Positions 17,196 to 27,287 of a stretch of DNA of 64,000 bases are shown here, piece by piece. Below the pieces are notes generated by a model. The model did no database searches. It saw nothing but the letters and a program-made list of their open reading frames with translations, and was not told where the DNA came from. This stretch comes from CAVTPU01 sp963736695 (lineage in GTDB: Bacteria > Actinomycetota > Actinomycetes > Mycobacteriales > Micromonosporaceae), in the NCBI GenBank assembly GCA_963736695.1, contig CAVTPU010000001.1:1302001-1366000 (forward strand). Reading direction: 5' to 3'. Each line of letters begins with the position of its first letter. The stretch's first letter is position 1. The position numbers were made by a program, and so were the translations under genes.

Positions 17196-19174
17196 CTATT
17201 CCCCCGGGGTGGTCTTGGCGATCTGCATGAGGAACTCGTTGTTGGTCTGGCTCTTCTTGAGCCGGTCCAACAGCAGATCCAGCGCCGCCTGCGAGTCCAG
17301 GGAGTGCAGCACCTTGCGGAGCTTGTGAATGATCGCCAACTCGTCCGGCGCGAAGCAGGATGTCCTCCTTGCGGGTGCCGGACGGGTCGATGTCGATCGC
17401 CGGGAAGACCCGCTTGTCGGCGATCTTGCGGTCCAGCTTGAGCTCGGCGTTGCCCGTGCCCTTGAACTCCTCGAAGATCACCGTGTCCATCATGGATCCG
17501 GTCTCGACCAGGGCGGTGGCGATGATCGTCAGCGAGCCGCCGTTCTCGATGTTGCGGGCCGCACCGAGGAACCGCTTCGGCGGATAGAGCGCGGTCGAGT
17601 CGATGCCGCCGGAGAGGATGCGGCCCGAGGCCGGCGCGGCGAGGTTGTAGGCCCGCCCGAGCCGGGTGATCGAGTCGAGCAGCACGACCACGTCGTGGCC
17701 CAGCTCCACCAGCCGCTTGGCCCGCTCGATCGCGAGCTCGGCGACGGTGGTGTGGTCCTGCGGCGGACGGTCGAAGGTGGAGGCGATGACCTCACCCTTG
17801 ACCGAGCGCTGCATGTCGGTGACCTCCTCCGGCCGCTCGTCGACGAGCACGACCATGAGGTGGCACTCCGGGTTGTTGCGGGTGATCGCGTTGGCGATCG
17901 CCTGCAGGATCATGGTCTTGCCGGCCTTCGGCGGCGACACGATCAGCGCGCGCTGCCCCTTGCCGATCGGCATGACCAGATCGATCACCCGGGTGGTGAG
18001 GATGTGCGGCTCGGTCTCCAAGCCGCAGCCGCTCCTGCGGATAGAGCGGCGTGAGCTTGTAGAACTCCGGCCGACGCTTGGCCTCTTCCGGATCCATGCC
18101 GTTGATCGTGTCCAACCGGACCAACGGGTTGTATTTGTCGCGGCGCTGTTCGCCCTCGCGTGGCGCCCGCACCGCGCCCGTGACCGCGTCGCCGCGGCGA
18201 AGGCCGTGACGCTTGATCTGCGACATCGAGACATAGACGTCGTTGGGTCCGGCGAGATAGCCCGAGGTCCGCACGAACGCGTAGTTGTCGAGTACGTCGA
18301 CGATGCCCGCCACCTGCACGAGCACGTCGTCGTCGGCGACCTGCGGCTCATTGCCGCCCTCGCCACGCTCGTTGCGGCCCCGACGACGGTCGCGGAACCG
18401 ACTGCGCCGGCCCCGGCGGTTGGCGTCGTCATCGCCATCGCCGTCGCGCGAGTCACGTTCCCCACGCTGATCACGGTCGACCCGCTCACTGCGATCGCCC
18501 CGCTGGTCATTGCGGTCGACCCGCTCATTGCGGTCGCCGCGCTGCTCACGGTCACCGCGCTGCTCACGGTCGACCCGACCGTTGCGGTCGCCCCGGTCGG
18601 ACCGGTCGTTGCGGTCCCCACGGTCGTTGCGGTCGCCACGGTCAGACCGCTCGCCCCGCTCGCTGCGATCGGCACGCTCGCCACGTTCATTGCGGTCGGC
18701 GCGTTCACCCTGACCGTTCGCGTCGCCGCGATGTCCGTTCGCGTCGGCGCGATGTCCACGTTCCTCGCGGCCGCCGCCGTCGCGGGCGGGACGGTCGTCG
18801 CGCGATTCCGGCGGGCCAGCGGCCCGAGTCGCGCGTCGGGGAACCCGCTCCTCCGAGGACGGCTCCGCGTCGCGCACCTCGGCACGCACCTCGGTCCGAC
18901 CAGACTCATCGCGGGCAGCGATCTGCGCCCTGGTCGCAGCCTCGGCGCGCGCACGCGGCACCCGGCTCTCGGCCTGGTGATCCTCGATCGCTGTGATCAG
19001 GTCACCCTTGCGCATCTTCGCCGTGCCAGAGATACCGAGCGACGAAGCCATCGTCTGCAGCTCGTTGAGCAGCATTCCGTTAAGGCCGCCTCCGGCCCGA
19101 CGCCGACGGGTCGAGCCCGCGGCCGAGTCTGGAGTGCTCGGAACTTCCGACGTGACGTCGGTGGTGTCGCTCAA
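17196..19174 (-). CDS. rho: Transcription termination factor Rho (two apparent frameshifts)
   Basis: Rho is the RNA-dependent helicase that ends untranslated transcripts. From the TTG start at 19172-19174 (GGAAGG six bases upstream) the protein has a Rho_N domain (NGMLLNELQTMASSLGISGT), a very long Arg/Asp/Gly-rich insertion of about 170 residues, the cold-shock RNA-binding domain with SGYLAGPNDVYVSMSQIKRH, and the ATPase core with Walker A SPPKAGKT and MVVLVDERPEEVTDMQRSV. An extra T near 18026 and an extra C near 17352 break the frame. After correction the protein ends MQIAKTTPGE. Confidence 0.93.
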
Positions 19175-19475
19175 TGGATTCCTTCCCTCGATGGGCCGGG
19201 GCGACCCCGGCGCTTGAGATGAGGCCGGGCAGCCCACGGTGGTCCGCGTCGCGTCGAACGTCGCGGGAGTCTCGACACAGCCACGTTCTGACCTGCGAAC
19301 TGGTCATCCTCCGGGCGGGGAAGAGTGGCTGACACCGTGAGACATGTGCTCGGTCAGTTCCTCGCGGGTATGCCACCCGAACAGGAGTTTCACGGGGTTG
19401 CAGCCAGCGCGCCAGGCGGAGTCCATATCCACTGTTGGTCGCGTGTCGAACGGCTGGTTCTGCTGAAGAGCGTAA
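19175..19475. other. rho leader / thrB-rho intergenic region
   Basis: I see no gene in these 300 bases. Both flanking genes run leftward, so this is the untranslated region between thrB and rho and presumably holds the rho promoter and leader. No confident promoter, hairpin or riboswitch could be picked out by eye. Confidence 0.5.
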
Positions 19476-20411
19476 TCAACTCGGTAGACCTGCGGCAACT
19501 GGGTCACCCTCGGCGTGTCTGTCTCCCAGGATACGCGCCCCGGCCGCGCAGACAAGTAGCGACCGGCAACTCCATCCGGCGTCCACGCTGGGAGCACGCT
19601 GTCCGGGCGGGATGATCGCGAGAACGGTCGGCCCGGCGCCGCTGACGACGGCGGGCACGCCGGCCCCACGCAGCCGCGCCACAAGCGCGGCGGTCTCCGG
19701 CATGCTCGACGCGCGATAGGCCTGATGCAGCCGATCCTCGGTGGCCTCGAAGAGGCGGGCGGGGTCATTCGTGATCGCGTGCACGAGCAGTGCCGCCCGG
19801 GCGGCGGTGAAGGCGGCGTCGGCATGCGGCACATGACTCGGCAGCGCCGCACGTGCCTGCGACGTGAAACCCCGACTTTCAGGCACAAAAACCTTAAATT
19901 GTACGCCCGGATGAGGCTCCAAACGCACGGCCTGCGCACCCTCCGGTGCCGTCCACGCGATGGTGACCCCGCCGAGCAGGCACGGGGCGACGTTGTCGGG
20001 GTGCCCCTCCAGCCGCGCGGCGAGCCGCAGCACCGCCTCGTCGTCGAACCGCTGGGCCCCGTCGCGCACGAGCGCCCGGGCGAGCAGGACGCCGGCGATG
20101 ATCGCCGCCGACGAGCTACCCAGGCCGCGCGCGTGCGGGATGCGGTTATGGCAGGTGATCGCCAGCCCGGGGGGCTGATCGACTCCGATGGCGGCGAAGG
20201 TCGCCGCCATCGTCGCGGCGATGAGGTGATCGGGGCCGGTGGGCACCTCATCGGCTCCCTCGCCGGTGACCGCCACGCGCACCCCGGCACCGGTGATCAC
20301 GGCCCCGACCTCGTCGACCAGATCGAGGGCCAGCCCCAACGAGTCAAACCCGGGGCCGAGGTTCGCACTGGTCGCGGGCACGGCCACCCGTACAAGATCG
20401 TGGGTAAACAT
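19476..20411 (-). CDS. thrB: Homoserine kinase
   Basis: This GHMP kinase phosphorylates homoserine in threonine synthesis. The 311 residues contain the substrate motif VAVPATSANLGPGFDSLGLA and the ATP-binding motif IPHARGLGSSSAAIIAGVLL. Unlike many actinobacterial genomes, thrB here is not directly after thrC: an SPFH gene and a ribbon-helix-helix gene lie between them. Confidence 0.95.
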   Translation of the reverse strand: MFTHDLVRVAVPATSANLGPGFDSLGLALDLVDEVGAVITGAGVRVAVTGEGADEVPTGPDHLIAATMAATFAAIGVDQPPGLAITCHNRIPHARGLGSSSAAIIAGVLLARALVRDGAQRFDDEAVLRLAARLEGHPDNVAPCLLGGVTIAWTAPEGAQAVRLEPHPGVQFKVFVPESRGFTSQARAALPSHVPHADAAFTAARAALLVHAITNDPARLFEATEDRLHQAYRASSMPETAALVARLRGAGVPAVVSGAGPTVLAIIPPGQRAPSVDAGWSCRSLLVCAAGARILGDRHAEGDPVAAGLPS

Positions 20412-20432
20412 CGACCGCCTCCTCGCCGCCGG

Positions 20433-20696
20433 TCACGTCGGCTCGGTGCGACCGGCCCCCTCATCATCGCCCCACGCCTCGAGCATCCCCTCGCCGGTGG
20501 AGGTCGACTCACCCGCCGGCCCGGACGCCGACGCCGACCGTGGGGTCCGGATCGGACGTCCGGCCGAGCGTAACGCGGCTCGCAGTGCGTGCTCGATCTG
20601 CGCGTTGACGCTGCGCAGGTCATCGGCGGCCCAGTGTGCCACTGCCTCATAGACCTGCGGGTCCAGACGCAGCAGCAGCCTCTTGCGCTCAGCCAT
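20433..20696 (-). CDS. Ribbon-helix-helix (Arc/CopG-like) protein
   Basis: The 87-residue protein starts with a short beta strand and helices typical of Arc-type DNA-binding proteins (RKRLLLRLDPQVYEAVAHWA and DDLRSVNAQIEHALRAALRS), then an acidic/glycine-rich tail. It lies 4 bases after the SPFH gene and 21 before thrB on the same strand. It could be a DNA-binding regulator or an accessory of the SPFH protein. No toxin partner is seen. Confidence 0.8.
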   Translation of the reverse strand: MAERKRLLLRLDPQVYEAVAHWAADDLRSVNAQIEHALRAALRSAGRPIRTPRSASASGPAGESTSTGEGMLEAWGDDEGAGRTEPT

Positions 20697-20700
20697 CGGC

Positions 20701-21573
20701 TCAGCCGTAGAGGGTTCCGGTGTTCACAACCGGCTGGGTGGCCCTGTCCCCACAGAGCACGACGAGGAGGTTGGAGACCATCTGTGCCTTGCGCTCCTCA
20801 TCGAGGTCGACCACGCCCTCGGCGCGGAGCCGGTCCAGCGCCATCTGAACCATGCCGACCGCGCCCTCGACGATGCGCGAACGCGCGGCGACCACCGCGT
20901 TGGCCTGCTGGCGCTGCAGCATCACCTGCGCGATCTCGGGCGCGTAGGCGAGATGGGTGATGCGCGACTCGACCACCTCGACGCCTGCGAGTTGGACGCG
21001 TTCCCGCAGCTCAACGGTGAGTTCGTCACTGATCTGAGAACCCTGGCGCAGGCTCACCCGGTCATCGTCGTGAGCCTCGTAGGGGTGGCTCGTGGCGAGG
21101 TGACGCACGGCGGCCTCGGCCTGAATCGCGACGTATTGCACGTGGTCGTCGACGGCGAACACTGCCTTCGCCGAGTCGAACACGCGATAGACGACCACGG
21201 CGGCGATCTCGACCGGGTTGCCGTCGGCGTCGGAGACCTTGAGCTTGGTGGACTCGAAGTTGCGCACCCGCAGCGACACGAGCGGCTTCGTCGTGAACGG
21301 AATCGTCCAGTGGAAGCCCGGCTCGCTCACCGACCCGACATAACGCCCGAAAAACTGCACAACGCGAGCATTGTTGGGATTGACCACCATGAGTCCGCTG
21401 CCGAGCACCCCGAGCGCGAGCACACCGACGACGATGGAACCCAGCACGCGGGGCACTCCCACCTCCTCGGGCTGGTCGACCTGCGAGACGACGAACGCGA
21501 CGGTCGCGCCGACCACCGCCGCCATGATCAAAAGCACCCAGAAACCCGAAACTCGGAACGCACGCCGCTCCAT
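20701..21573 (-). CDS. SPFH/band 7 domain membrane protein
   Basis: This 290-residue protein has two N-terminal membrane helices (GFWVLLIMAAVVGATVAFVV and VLGSIVVGVLALGVLGSGLM). A band 7 domain follows (NARVVQFFGRYVGSVSEPGF to ESRITHLAYAPEIAQVMLQR). Such proteins form oligomeric scaffolds on membranes. The C-terminus has an alanine/arginine-rich coil and ends in NTGTLYG. The tight spacing to the following ribbon-helix-helix gene suggests the two work together. Confidence 0.88.
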   Translation of the reverse strand: MERRAFRVSGFWVLLIMAAVVGATVAFVVSQVDQPEEVGVPRVLGSIVVGVLALGVLGSGLMVVNPNNARVVQFFGRYVGSVSEPGFHWTIPFTTKPLVSLRVRNFESTKLKVSDADGNPVEIAAVVVYRVFDSAKAVFAVDDHVQYVAIQAEAAVRHLATSHPYEAHDDDRVSLRQGSQISDELTVELRERVQLAGVEVVESRITHLAYAPEIAQVMLQRQQANAVVAARSRIVEGAVGMVQMALDRLRAEGVVDLDEERKAQMVSNLLVVLCGDRATQPVVNTGTLYG

Positions 21574-21745
21574 GACGCCTCCCAGCTAGCAAAGTGATAT
21601 CACGATGCTATCGCGTCACCGTGACGAACGCCATGGGCTTCCTGTCACGGACTCTCCCGTCTGGCACACGTGTGATCGTGGGCGGCACAGCCGGCCCGGA
21701 CCGGTTTTAGCGCCCACGATCTGTGCAGAATCAGCCAGTGAGACC

Positions 21746-22807
21746 TCAGCCGAGGTTGAGCGCGCGGGCGGCGGCCGCCGCGTCGTTGGGAATGCTGATC
21801 GGCGCGGGCGCCGACGAGATCGCCCACTCGGGATCCTTGAGCCCGTTGCCGGTGACAGTGCAGACCACAGTGGACCCGGCCGGAACCAGTCCGTCAACGG
21901 CGGCCGAGAGCAGGCCGGCGACGCTCGCCGCGCTCGCGAGCTCGACGAAGACCCCGACCTCCCGAGCGAGCAGCCGATAGGCGGCGAGGATCTCCCGATC
22001 GGTCACCGCCCGAATAGCGCCGCCCGACGAGTCGCGGGCGTCGATCGCCTGCGCCCACGAGGCGGGGTTGCCGATGCGGATGGCGGTGGCGATCGTCGAG
22101 GGTTCGCGCACCACCTCGCCGCGCACGATGGGCGCGGACCCGCTGGCCTGAAACCCCAGCATCCGTGGGAGTCTCGTCGAGTTTCCCACCTCGTGATCGG
22201 CACGATAGCCCATCCAATAGGCGGTGATGTTGCCGGCGTTGCCGACCGGCAGACAGTGGATGTCGGGCGCGTCGCCGAGTGCCTCGACGATCTCGAACGC
22301 GGCGGTCTTCTGGCCGTGGATGCGGTCAATGTTCACCGAGTTGACCAGGGTCACGGGATAGTCGAGGGCGAGCTTCGACGCGAGCGCCAGGCAGTCGTCG
22401 AAGTTGCCGGCGACCTGCAGCGGCCGGGCGCCGTGCACGAGCGCCTGCGCCATCTTGCCGGTTGCGATCTTGCCGGCGGGAATGAGCACGGCACAGGTGA
22501 TGCCGGCCCGCGCCGCATAGGCGGCCGCCGACGCCGATGTGTTTCCGGTCGAGGCGCAGATGATCGCCTGCGATCCGGCCTCGATGGCCTTGGAGACCGC
22601 GAGTGTCATCCCCCGGTCCTTAAAGGACCCCGTCGGATTGGCGCCCTCCACCTTGAGATAGACGTCGCAGTCGAGGCGCGCGCTGAGCACCGGTGCGGGC
22701 ACCAGCGGAGTGTTGCCCTCGTGCAGGGTCACCACCGGCGTCGCGGCGGTGACCGGCAGCCGGTCCCGATATGCCTCGATGAGCCCACGCCACATCGCCA
22801 TCGTCAC
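21746..22807 (-). CDS. thrC: Threonine synthase
   Basis: This PLP enzyme converts O-phosphohomoserine to threonine. The 353-residue protein has the PLP-lysine motif NPTGSFKDRGMTLAVSKAIE, the phosphate-binding CASTGNTSASAAAYAARAG and the late VVCTVTGNGLKDPEWAIS. It overlaps hom by 4 bases, the usual coupled order in actinobacteria. Confidence 0.95.
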   Translation of the reverse strand: MTMAMWRGLIEAYRDRLPVTAATPVVTLHEGNTPLVPAPVLSARLDCDVYLKVEGANPTGSFKDRGMTLAVSKAIEAGSQAIICASTGNTSASAAAYAARAGITCAVLIPAGKIATGKMAQALVHGARPLQVAGNFDDCLALASKLALDYPVTLVNSVNIDRIHGQKTAAFEIVEALGDAPDIHCLPVGNAGNITAYWMGYRADHEVGNSTRLPRMLGFQASGSAPIVRGEVVREPSTIATAIRIGNPASWAQAIDARDSSGGAIRAVTDREILAAYRLLAREVGVFVELASAASVAGLLSAAVDGLVPAGSTVVCTVTGNGLKDPEWAISSAPAPISIPNDAAAAARALNLG

Positions 22808-24102
22808 TGCTCTCCCTCGACCCGCATCACGCTGAGCACGTCCCGCACAATATCCAGCCGACCCAGATCGTCGACGGTGGCGGCGAGCGCCGCGTCGGTC
22901 GCGGTGTGGGTCACCACCACGAGCGTGGCGGCGTCGCCGCGCTTCTCCTGCCGGACAGTCTGAATGCTCACATCGTGGGTGGCGAAGACTCCGGCGACGG
23001 CCGCCAGCACACCCGTGCGGTCGGCGACGTCGAGGCTGATGTGGTAGCGAGTGCGCACCTCCCCCATCGACCGCACCCGCAGGTCGGCATAGGTCGACTC
23101 GGAGGGCGCGCGCACCCCGGCGATCCGGTTGCGCGCGACCGCGACGATGTCACCGATAACCGCGCTCGCGGTCGGCGCGCCGCCCGCGCCACGGCCGTAG
23201 AACATGAGTTGCCCGGCGGCTCGGGCTTCGACGAAGACGGCGTTGAAGGCGTCGCCGACGCTCGCCAATGGATGCGTACGCGGAATCATGGCCGGGTGCA
23301 CGCGAACCGTGACGCTATCGTCCGCACAGGACGCGATGCACAGCAGTTTGATGGTGCAGCCCATGGCCTTGGCCGAGGCGACGTCGGCGGCGGTGACCTC
23401 GGTGATGCCCTCGCGATAGACGTCGGCGGCGGTGACCCTGGTGTGAAAGGCCAATGACGCGAGGATCGCGGCCTTCGCCGCCGCGTCGAACCCCTCGACG
23501 TCGGCCGTCGGGTCGGCTTCGGCATAGCCGAGCGCGGTCGCCTCGTCCAGCGCGTCGTGAAAGCTCGCGCCCGATGCGTCCATGCTGGACAGAATGAAGT
23601 TGGTGGTGCCGTTGACGATGCCGGTGACTCGGGTGATCTGGTCGCCGTGCAGCGACTCGCGCAGGGGCCGCAGCAGCGGGATCGCCCCGGCGACGGCGGC
23701 CTCGAAGTAGAGGTCGGCCTCGCCTCGTGCGGCGGCGGCGTGCAGGCTCGCGCCGTCCTCGGCGAGCAGGGCCTTGTTGGCGGTGACGACGCTGCGACCG
23801 GCGTGCAACGCGTCGACGAGCCACGTGCGGGCCGGTTCGATGCCGCCGACGACCTCGACGACGATGTCGATATCGTCGCGGGCGATGAGGCTGTGCGGGT
23901 CGGTGGTGAACAGGCTCGGGTCGATGGGCAGCGAGCCTCGGTCGCGGCCGAGCCGGCGCACGGCCACGCCGACGAGTTCGAGCGGCGCGCCGATGCGCCA
24001 CCGCAGGTCGTCGGCCTGTTCGTGCAGCAGCCGCACCACCTCGGCGCCGACGACGCCGCAGCCGAGCAGCGCCACCCGCACCGGGGGATGATCCGCACCC
24101 AT
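22804..24102 (-). CDS. hom: Homoserine dehydrogenase
   Basis: This enzyme reduces aspartate semialdehyde to homoserine. The nucleotide-binding motif is VRVALLGCGVVGAEVVRLLH, the catalytic region contains GIVNGTTNFILSSMDASGAS and GYAEADPTADVEGFDAAAKA, and a C-terminal ACT domain (SLDVADRTGVLAAVAGVFAT) suggests feedback control by threonine. I start it at the ATG giving MGADHPPVRVAL, 7 bases after lysA. Confidence 0.95.
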   Translation of the reverse strand: MGADHPPVRVALLGCGVVGAEVVRLLHEQADDLRWRIGAPLELVGVAVRRLGRDRGSLPIDPSLFTTDPHSLIARDDIDIVVEVVGGIEPARTWLVDALHAGRSVVTANKALLAEDGASLHAAAARGEADLYFEAAVAGAIPLLRPLRESLHGDQITRVTGIVNGTTNFILSSMDASGASFHDALDEATALGYAEADPTADVEGFDAAAKAAILASLAFHTRVTAADVYREGITEVTAADVASAKAMGCTIKLLCIASCADDSVTVRVHPAMIPRTHPLASVGDAFNAVFVEARAAGQLMFYGRGAGGAPTASAVIGDIVAVARNRIAGVRAPSESTYADLRVRSMGEVRTRYHISLDVADRTGVLAAVAGVFATHDVSIQTVRQEKRGDAATLVVVTHTATDAALAATVDDLGRLDIVRDVLSVMRVEGEQ

Positions 24103-24109
24103 CGTTGTC

Positions 24110-25519
24110 CTACCCCACATCCAGAGCCAGCAGGTCCTCTTCGGTCTCCCGGCGCACGATGACACGGGCGTCGCCGTCCGCGACCGCGATCACCGGCGGG
24201 CGCGGCACGTGGTTGTAGTTGCTCGCCATGCTGCGGCAGTAGGCTCCGGTGCCGGGGACCGCGAGAAGATCTCCGGGCTGCACGTCGGCGGGCAGAAACT
24301 CATCCTTCACCACGATGTCCCCCGCTTCGCAATGCTTTCCCACCACGCGGGCGAGCATCGGGGCGGCGGTGCCGGCCCGGTTGGCGAGGGTCGCGGAATA
24401 GGACGCGTCATAGAGCGCGGGTCGAATGTTGTCGCTCATGCCGCCGTCGACGCTGACGTAGGTGCGAATGCCGTCGACGTCCTTGACGGTGCCGACGCGA
24501 TAGAGGGTGACCATCGCCGGCCCGACGATGGCCCGACCGGGCTCGACCGCGAGGCGGGGCACGGCCAACCCGCGGGCCCGGCACTCGTGCGCGATGATCG
24601 TCACCAAGTGGTCGGCGAGGTCCGCTGGCGTGGCCGGGTCGTCCGCCGACGTGTACGCGATGCCGAACCCGCCGCCGAGGTCGAGCTCGGGCAGCTCGAC
24701 GCCGAGTCGCACGCGGATCTCGTCATGCAGGGAGAGCACCCGTCGCGCGGAGACCTCGAACCCCGCCGTGTCGAAGATCTGTGAGCCGATGTGCGAGTGC
24801 AGACCAACAAGATCGAGTACGCCGTCGGCGAGCACCCGCTGCGCTGCGTCGAACGCCGCGCCGGAGGCGAGGGAGAAGCCGAACTTCTGGTCCTCGTGCG
24901 CGGTGGCGATGTATTCGTGGGTGTGCGCCTCGACCCCGACGGTGACCCTGATCATCACTTGTGGGCGAACCCCGCGGGCTCGGGCGAGGTCGGTGAGCCG
25001 ATCGATCTCGTCGAACGAGTCGAGCACGAACCACCCCACCTCGGCGTCGAGTGCCCGCTCCAGCTCGGCGACCGACTTGTTGTTGCCGTGCATCTTGATG
25101 CGGTGCGCCGGCATGCCGGCGGCGAGCGCCACCGCGAGCTCGCCGCCGGTGCAGACGTCGAGGTGCAGGCCTTCGGCGTCGACCACGCGTACGGCCGCCT
25201 TGGCGCAGAAGGCCTTCGCGGCATAGAAGACGTCGGCGCCGACCCCGACCCGCGCGGCGGCCGTGTCGAACGCGTCGCCGAAGGCGCGGCAACGCGTACG
25301 GAAATCGTCTTTATCGAACAGGTAGGCGGGGGTGCCGAACTCGGCGGCGAGATCGACGACGCTCATCCCGCCGAGGCGCAACGCCCCGTCTGGCCCGCGC
25401 TGGGCCGTGCGGGGCCACAACGCGGGCAGCAGTGCGTTGGCGTCGGCGGGCGGGCGCAGCCACGCCGGCGCCGGCAACGCCAGATCGGCGTGCAACGCAC
25501 CAGCCTCATGCGCGCGCAA
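24110..25519 (-). CDS. lysA: Diaminopimelate decarboxylase
   Basis: This PLP enzyme makes lysine from meso-diaminopimelate. The 469-residue protein has the PLP lysine in DVFYAAKAFCAKA, the glycine-rich LDLGGGFGIAYT, the EPGR motif (LAVEPGRAIVGPAMVTLYRV), and the substrate loop region PGTGAYCRSMASNYNHVPRP. It lies between argS and hom in one leftward operon. Confidence 0.95.
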   Translation of the reverse strand: MRAHEAGALHADLALPAPAWLRPPADANALLPALWPRTAQRGPDGALRLGGMSVVDLAAEFGTPAYLFDKDDFRTRCRAFGDAFDTAAARVGVGADVFYAAKAFCAKAAVRVVDAEGLHLDVCTGGELAVALAAGMPAHRIKMHGNNKSVAELERALDAEVGWFVLDSFDEIDRLTDLARARGVRPQVMIRVTVGVEAHTHEYIATAHEDQKFGFSLASGAAFDAAQRVLADGVLDLVGLHSHIGSQIFDTAGFEVSARRVLSLHDEIRVRLGVELPELDLGGGFGIAYTSADDPATPADLADHLVTIIAHECRARGLAVPRLAVEPGRAIVGPAMVTLYRVGTVKDVDGIRTYVSVDGGMSDNIRPALYDASYSATLANRAGTAAPMLARVVGKHCEAGDIVVKDEFLPADVQPGDLLAVPGTGAYCRSMASNYNHVPRPPVIAVADGDARVIVRRETEEDLLALDVG

Positions 25520-25529
25520 GTCTCTCCCT

Positions 25530-27188
25530 CTACATCCGTTCCGGTGCGGTCACACCGAGCAACGCCAGCCCGTTGGCGAGCACGACCCGGGTCGCCTCGA
25601 CGAGCCACAGCCGCGCCCGGGTGAGGTCGGTGGCGGCCTCATCGCCGCGCGGCAACACCCGACAAACGTCATAGAAGCGGTGGTAGGTGCCGGCGAGCTC
25701 CTCAAGGTAACGAGCGACCCGGTGCGGCTCCCGCAGCTCGGCGGCGGTGGCCACCACTCCCGGGAACTCGCCCAGCTCCTTGAGCAGGTCGTTTTCCCGC
25801 TCATGCGACAGTAACCCAGGGTCGAAGTCGTCGCCACGAGCGACCCCGAGATCGGCCGCGTTGCGCAGCAGCGATGCGATGCGGGCGTGGGCGTATTGCA
25901 CGTAGAAGACGGGGTTGTCGTTGGCCTGCCGGGTGATCTCGTCGATGTCGAGGGTGAGCGTCGAGTCGGTCGATGAGCGCGCGAGCGAATAACGGGCGGC
26001 GTCCACCCCGACCGCGTCGACGATCTCGTCGAGCGTGATGATGTTGCCCGCCCGCTTGGACAACCGCATCGGCTCACCCGCCCGCACCAGGTTCACCATC
26101 TGCCCGATGAGCACCTCAATGTTGACGTTGGGGTCATCGCCGGCACACGCGGCGATCGCCTTGAGCCGGTTGACGTAGCCGTGGTGGTCGGCGCCGAGCA
26201 GATAGAAGCACTTGTCGAAACCGCGCTCCCGCTTGTTGATGTAATAGGCGGCGTCGGCCGCGAAATAGGTCTTCTCGCCGTTGCTGCGAACGAGCACCCG
26301 ATCCTTGTCGTCGGTGAAGTCGGTGGTGCGCAGCCAGGTCGCGCCGTCGGATTCGAAGACATGCCCCTGCCTCCGCAGCTCATCGAGGGCATGCTCGACC
26401 GCGCCCCCCTCGTGCAGGGTGCGTTCGGAGAACCACACGTCGAAGTGCACGCCGAACCGGCCGAGGCTCGCCCGCATCTCGTCGAGCATCATGCGATAAC
26501 CCTCGTCACGGAACAGCGCCGCCGCCTCAGCCTCGGGCAGGCTCAACGCGTCCGGATGCTTCGCCACGATCGCTGCGGCGAGCTCGGCGACATAAGGCGC
26601 GCCGTAGCCGTTCTCCGGCGCGGGTCGGCCGGCCGCCGCCGCGTGCAGCGACTCGCCGAAACGGTCGATCTGGGCACCGGCGTCGTTGATGTAGTGCTCA
26701 CTGGTGACCCGCGCGCCGGCCGCCGCGAGGATGCGCCGCAGGCAGTCGCCGACGGCCGCCCACCGGGTGTGTCCGAGGTGCACCGGGCCGGTGGGGTTCG
26801 CGGAGACGAATTCCAGGTTGATCGACTGCCCGGCCAGCACGTCACTGCGGCCGTAGTCGTCACCGGCCGTCACCACCACGCGGGCCAGCACGCCGGCCGC
26901 TGCGGCGTCGAGCCGGATGTTGAGGAAACCCGGGCCGGCGACCTCCACAGACTTAATTCCTGGTACGTCCGCGAGCCGGCCCGCAAGCGCAGTGGCGAGC
27001 TCGCGCGGAACGACGCCCGCCTTCTTGCCCAGCTGCATGGCGATCGTCGAGGCATAGTCGCCGTGCTCCGGCACGCGGGGTCGCTCGACCGTCGTGCTCG
27101 CGGGGAGCACACTGTGATCCAGGCCACGCTCGTCAAAGACGGAGCGGGCGACGTCGAGGACGGCGGCGGCGAGCTCAGCAGGTGTCAC
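25530..27188 (-). CDS. argS: Arginyl-tRNA synthetase
   Basis: This class I synthetase of 552 residues has the HIGH-type motif in NPTGPVHLGHTRWAAVGDCL and the KMSKS-type motif as MRLSKRAGNIITLDE. The N-terminal Add-1 domain and the C-terminal DALR anticodon-binding domain ending LLGVTAPERM are both present. It is the first gene of the argS-lysA-hom-thrC run. Confidence 0.96.
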   Translation of the reverse strand: MTPAELAAAVLDVARSVFDERGLDHSVLPASTTVERPRVPEHGDYASTIAMQLGKKAGVVPRELATALAGRLADVPGIKSVEVAGPGFLNIRLDAAAAGVLARVVVTAGDDYGRSDVLAGQSINLEFVSANPTGPVHLGHTRWAAVGDCLRRILAAAGARVTSEHYINDAGAQIDRFGESLHAAAAGRPAPENGYGAPYVAELAAAIVAKHPDALSLPEAEAAALFRDEGYRMMLDEMRASLGRFGVHFDVWFSERTLHEGGAVEHALDELRRQGHVFESDGATWLRTTDFTDDKDRVLVRSNGEKTYFAADAAYYINKRERGFDKCFYLLGADHHGYVNRLKAIAACAGDDPNVNIEVLIGQMVNLVRAGEPMRLSKRAGNIITLDEIVDAVGVDAARYSLARSSTDSTLTLDIDEITRQANDNPVFYVQYAHARIASLLRNAADLGVARGDDFDPGLLSHERENDLLKELGEFPGVVATAAELREPHRVARYLEELAGTYHRFYDVCRVLPRGDEAATDLTRARLWLVEATRVVLANGLALLGVTAPERM

Positions 27189-27287
27189 CGAGCAAGCCTA
27201 TCGAGCCACCCGTCCCGATCTCTCCTGGGTTTCCCACCACCCCCGCGCCGCCTCCCATTTTCGCGGCGAGCGGACCGGCGGGGCGGG

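Noticed and set aside
17792..19237. Plus-strand long open readings across rho and other GC-rich genes
   Set aside because: They lie antisense to clear genes, are rich in Arg/Ala/Val repeats, and have no family signature. They are by-products of GC-rich codon bias.
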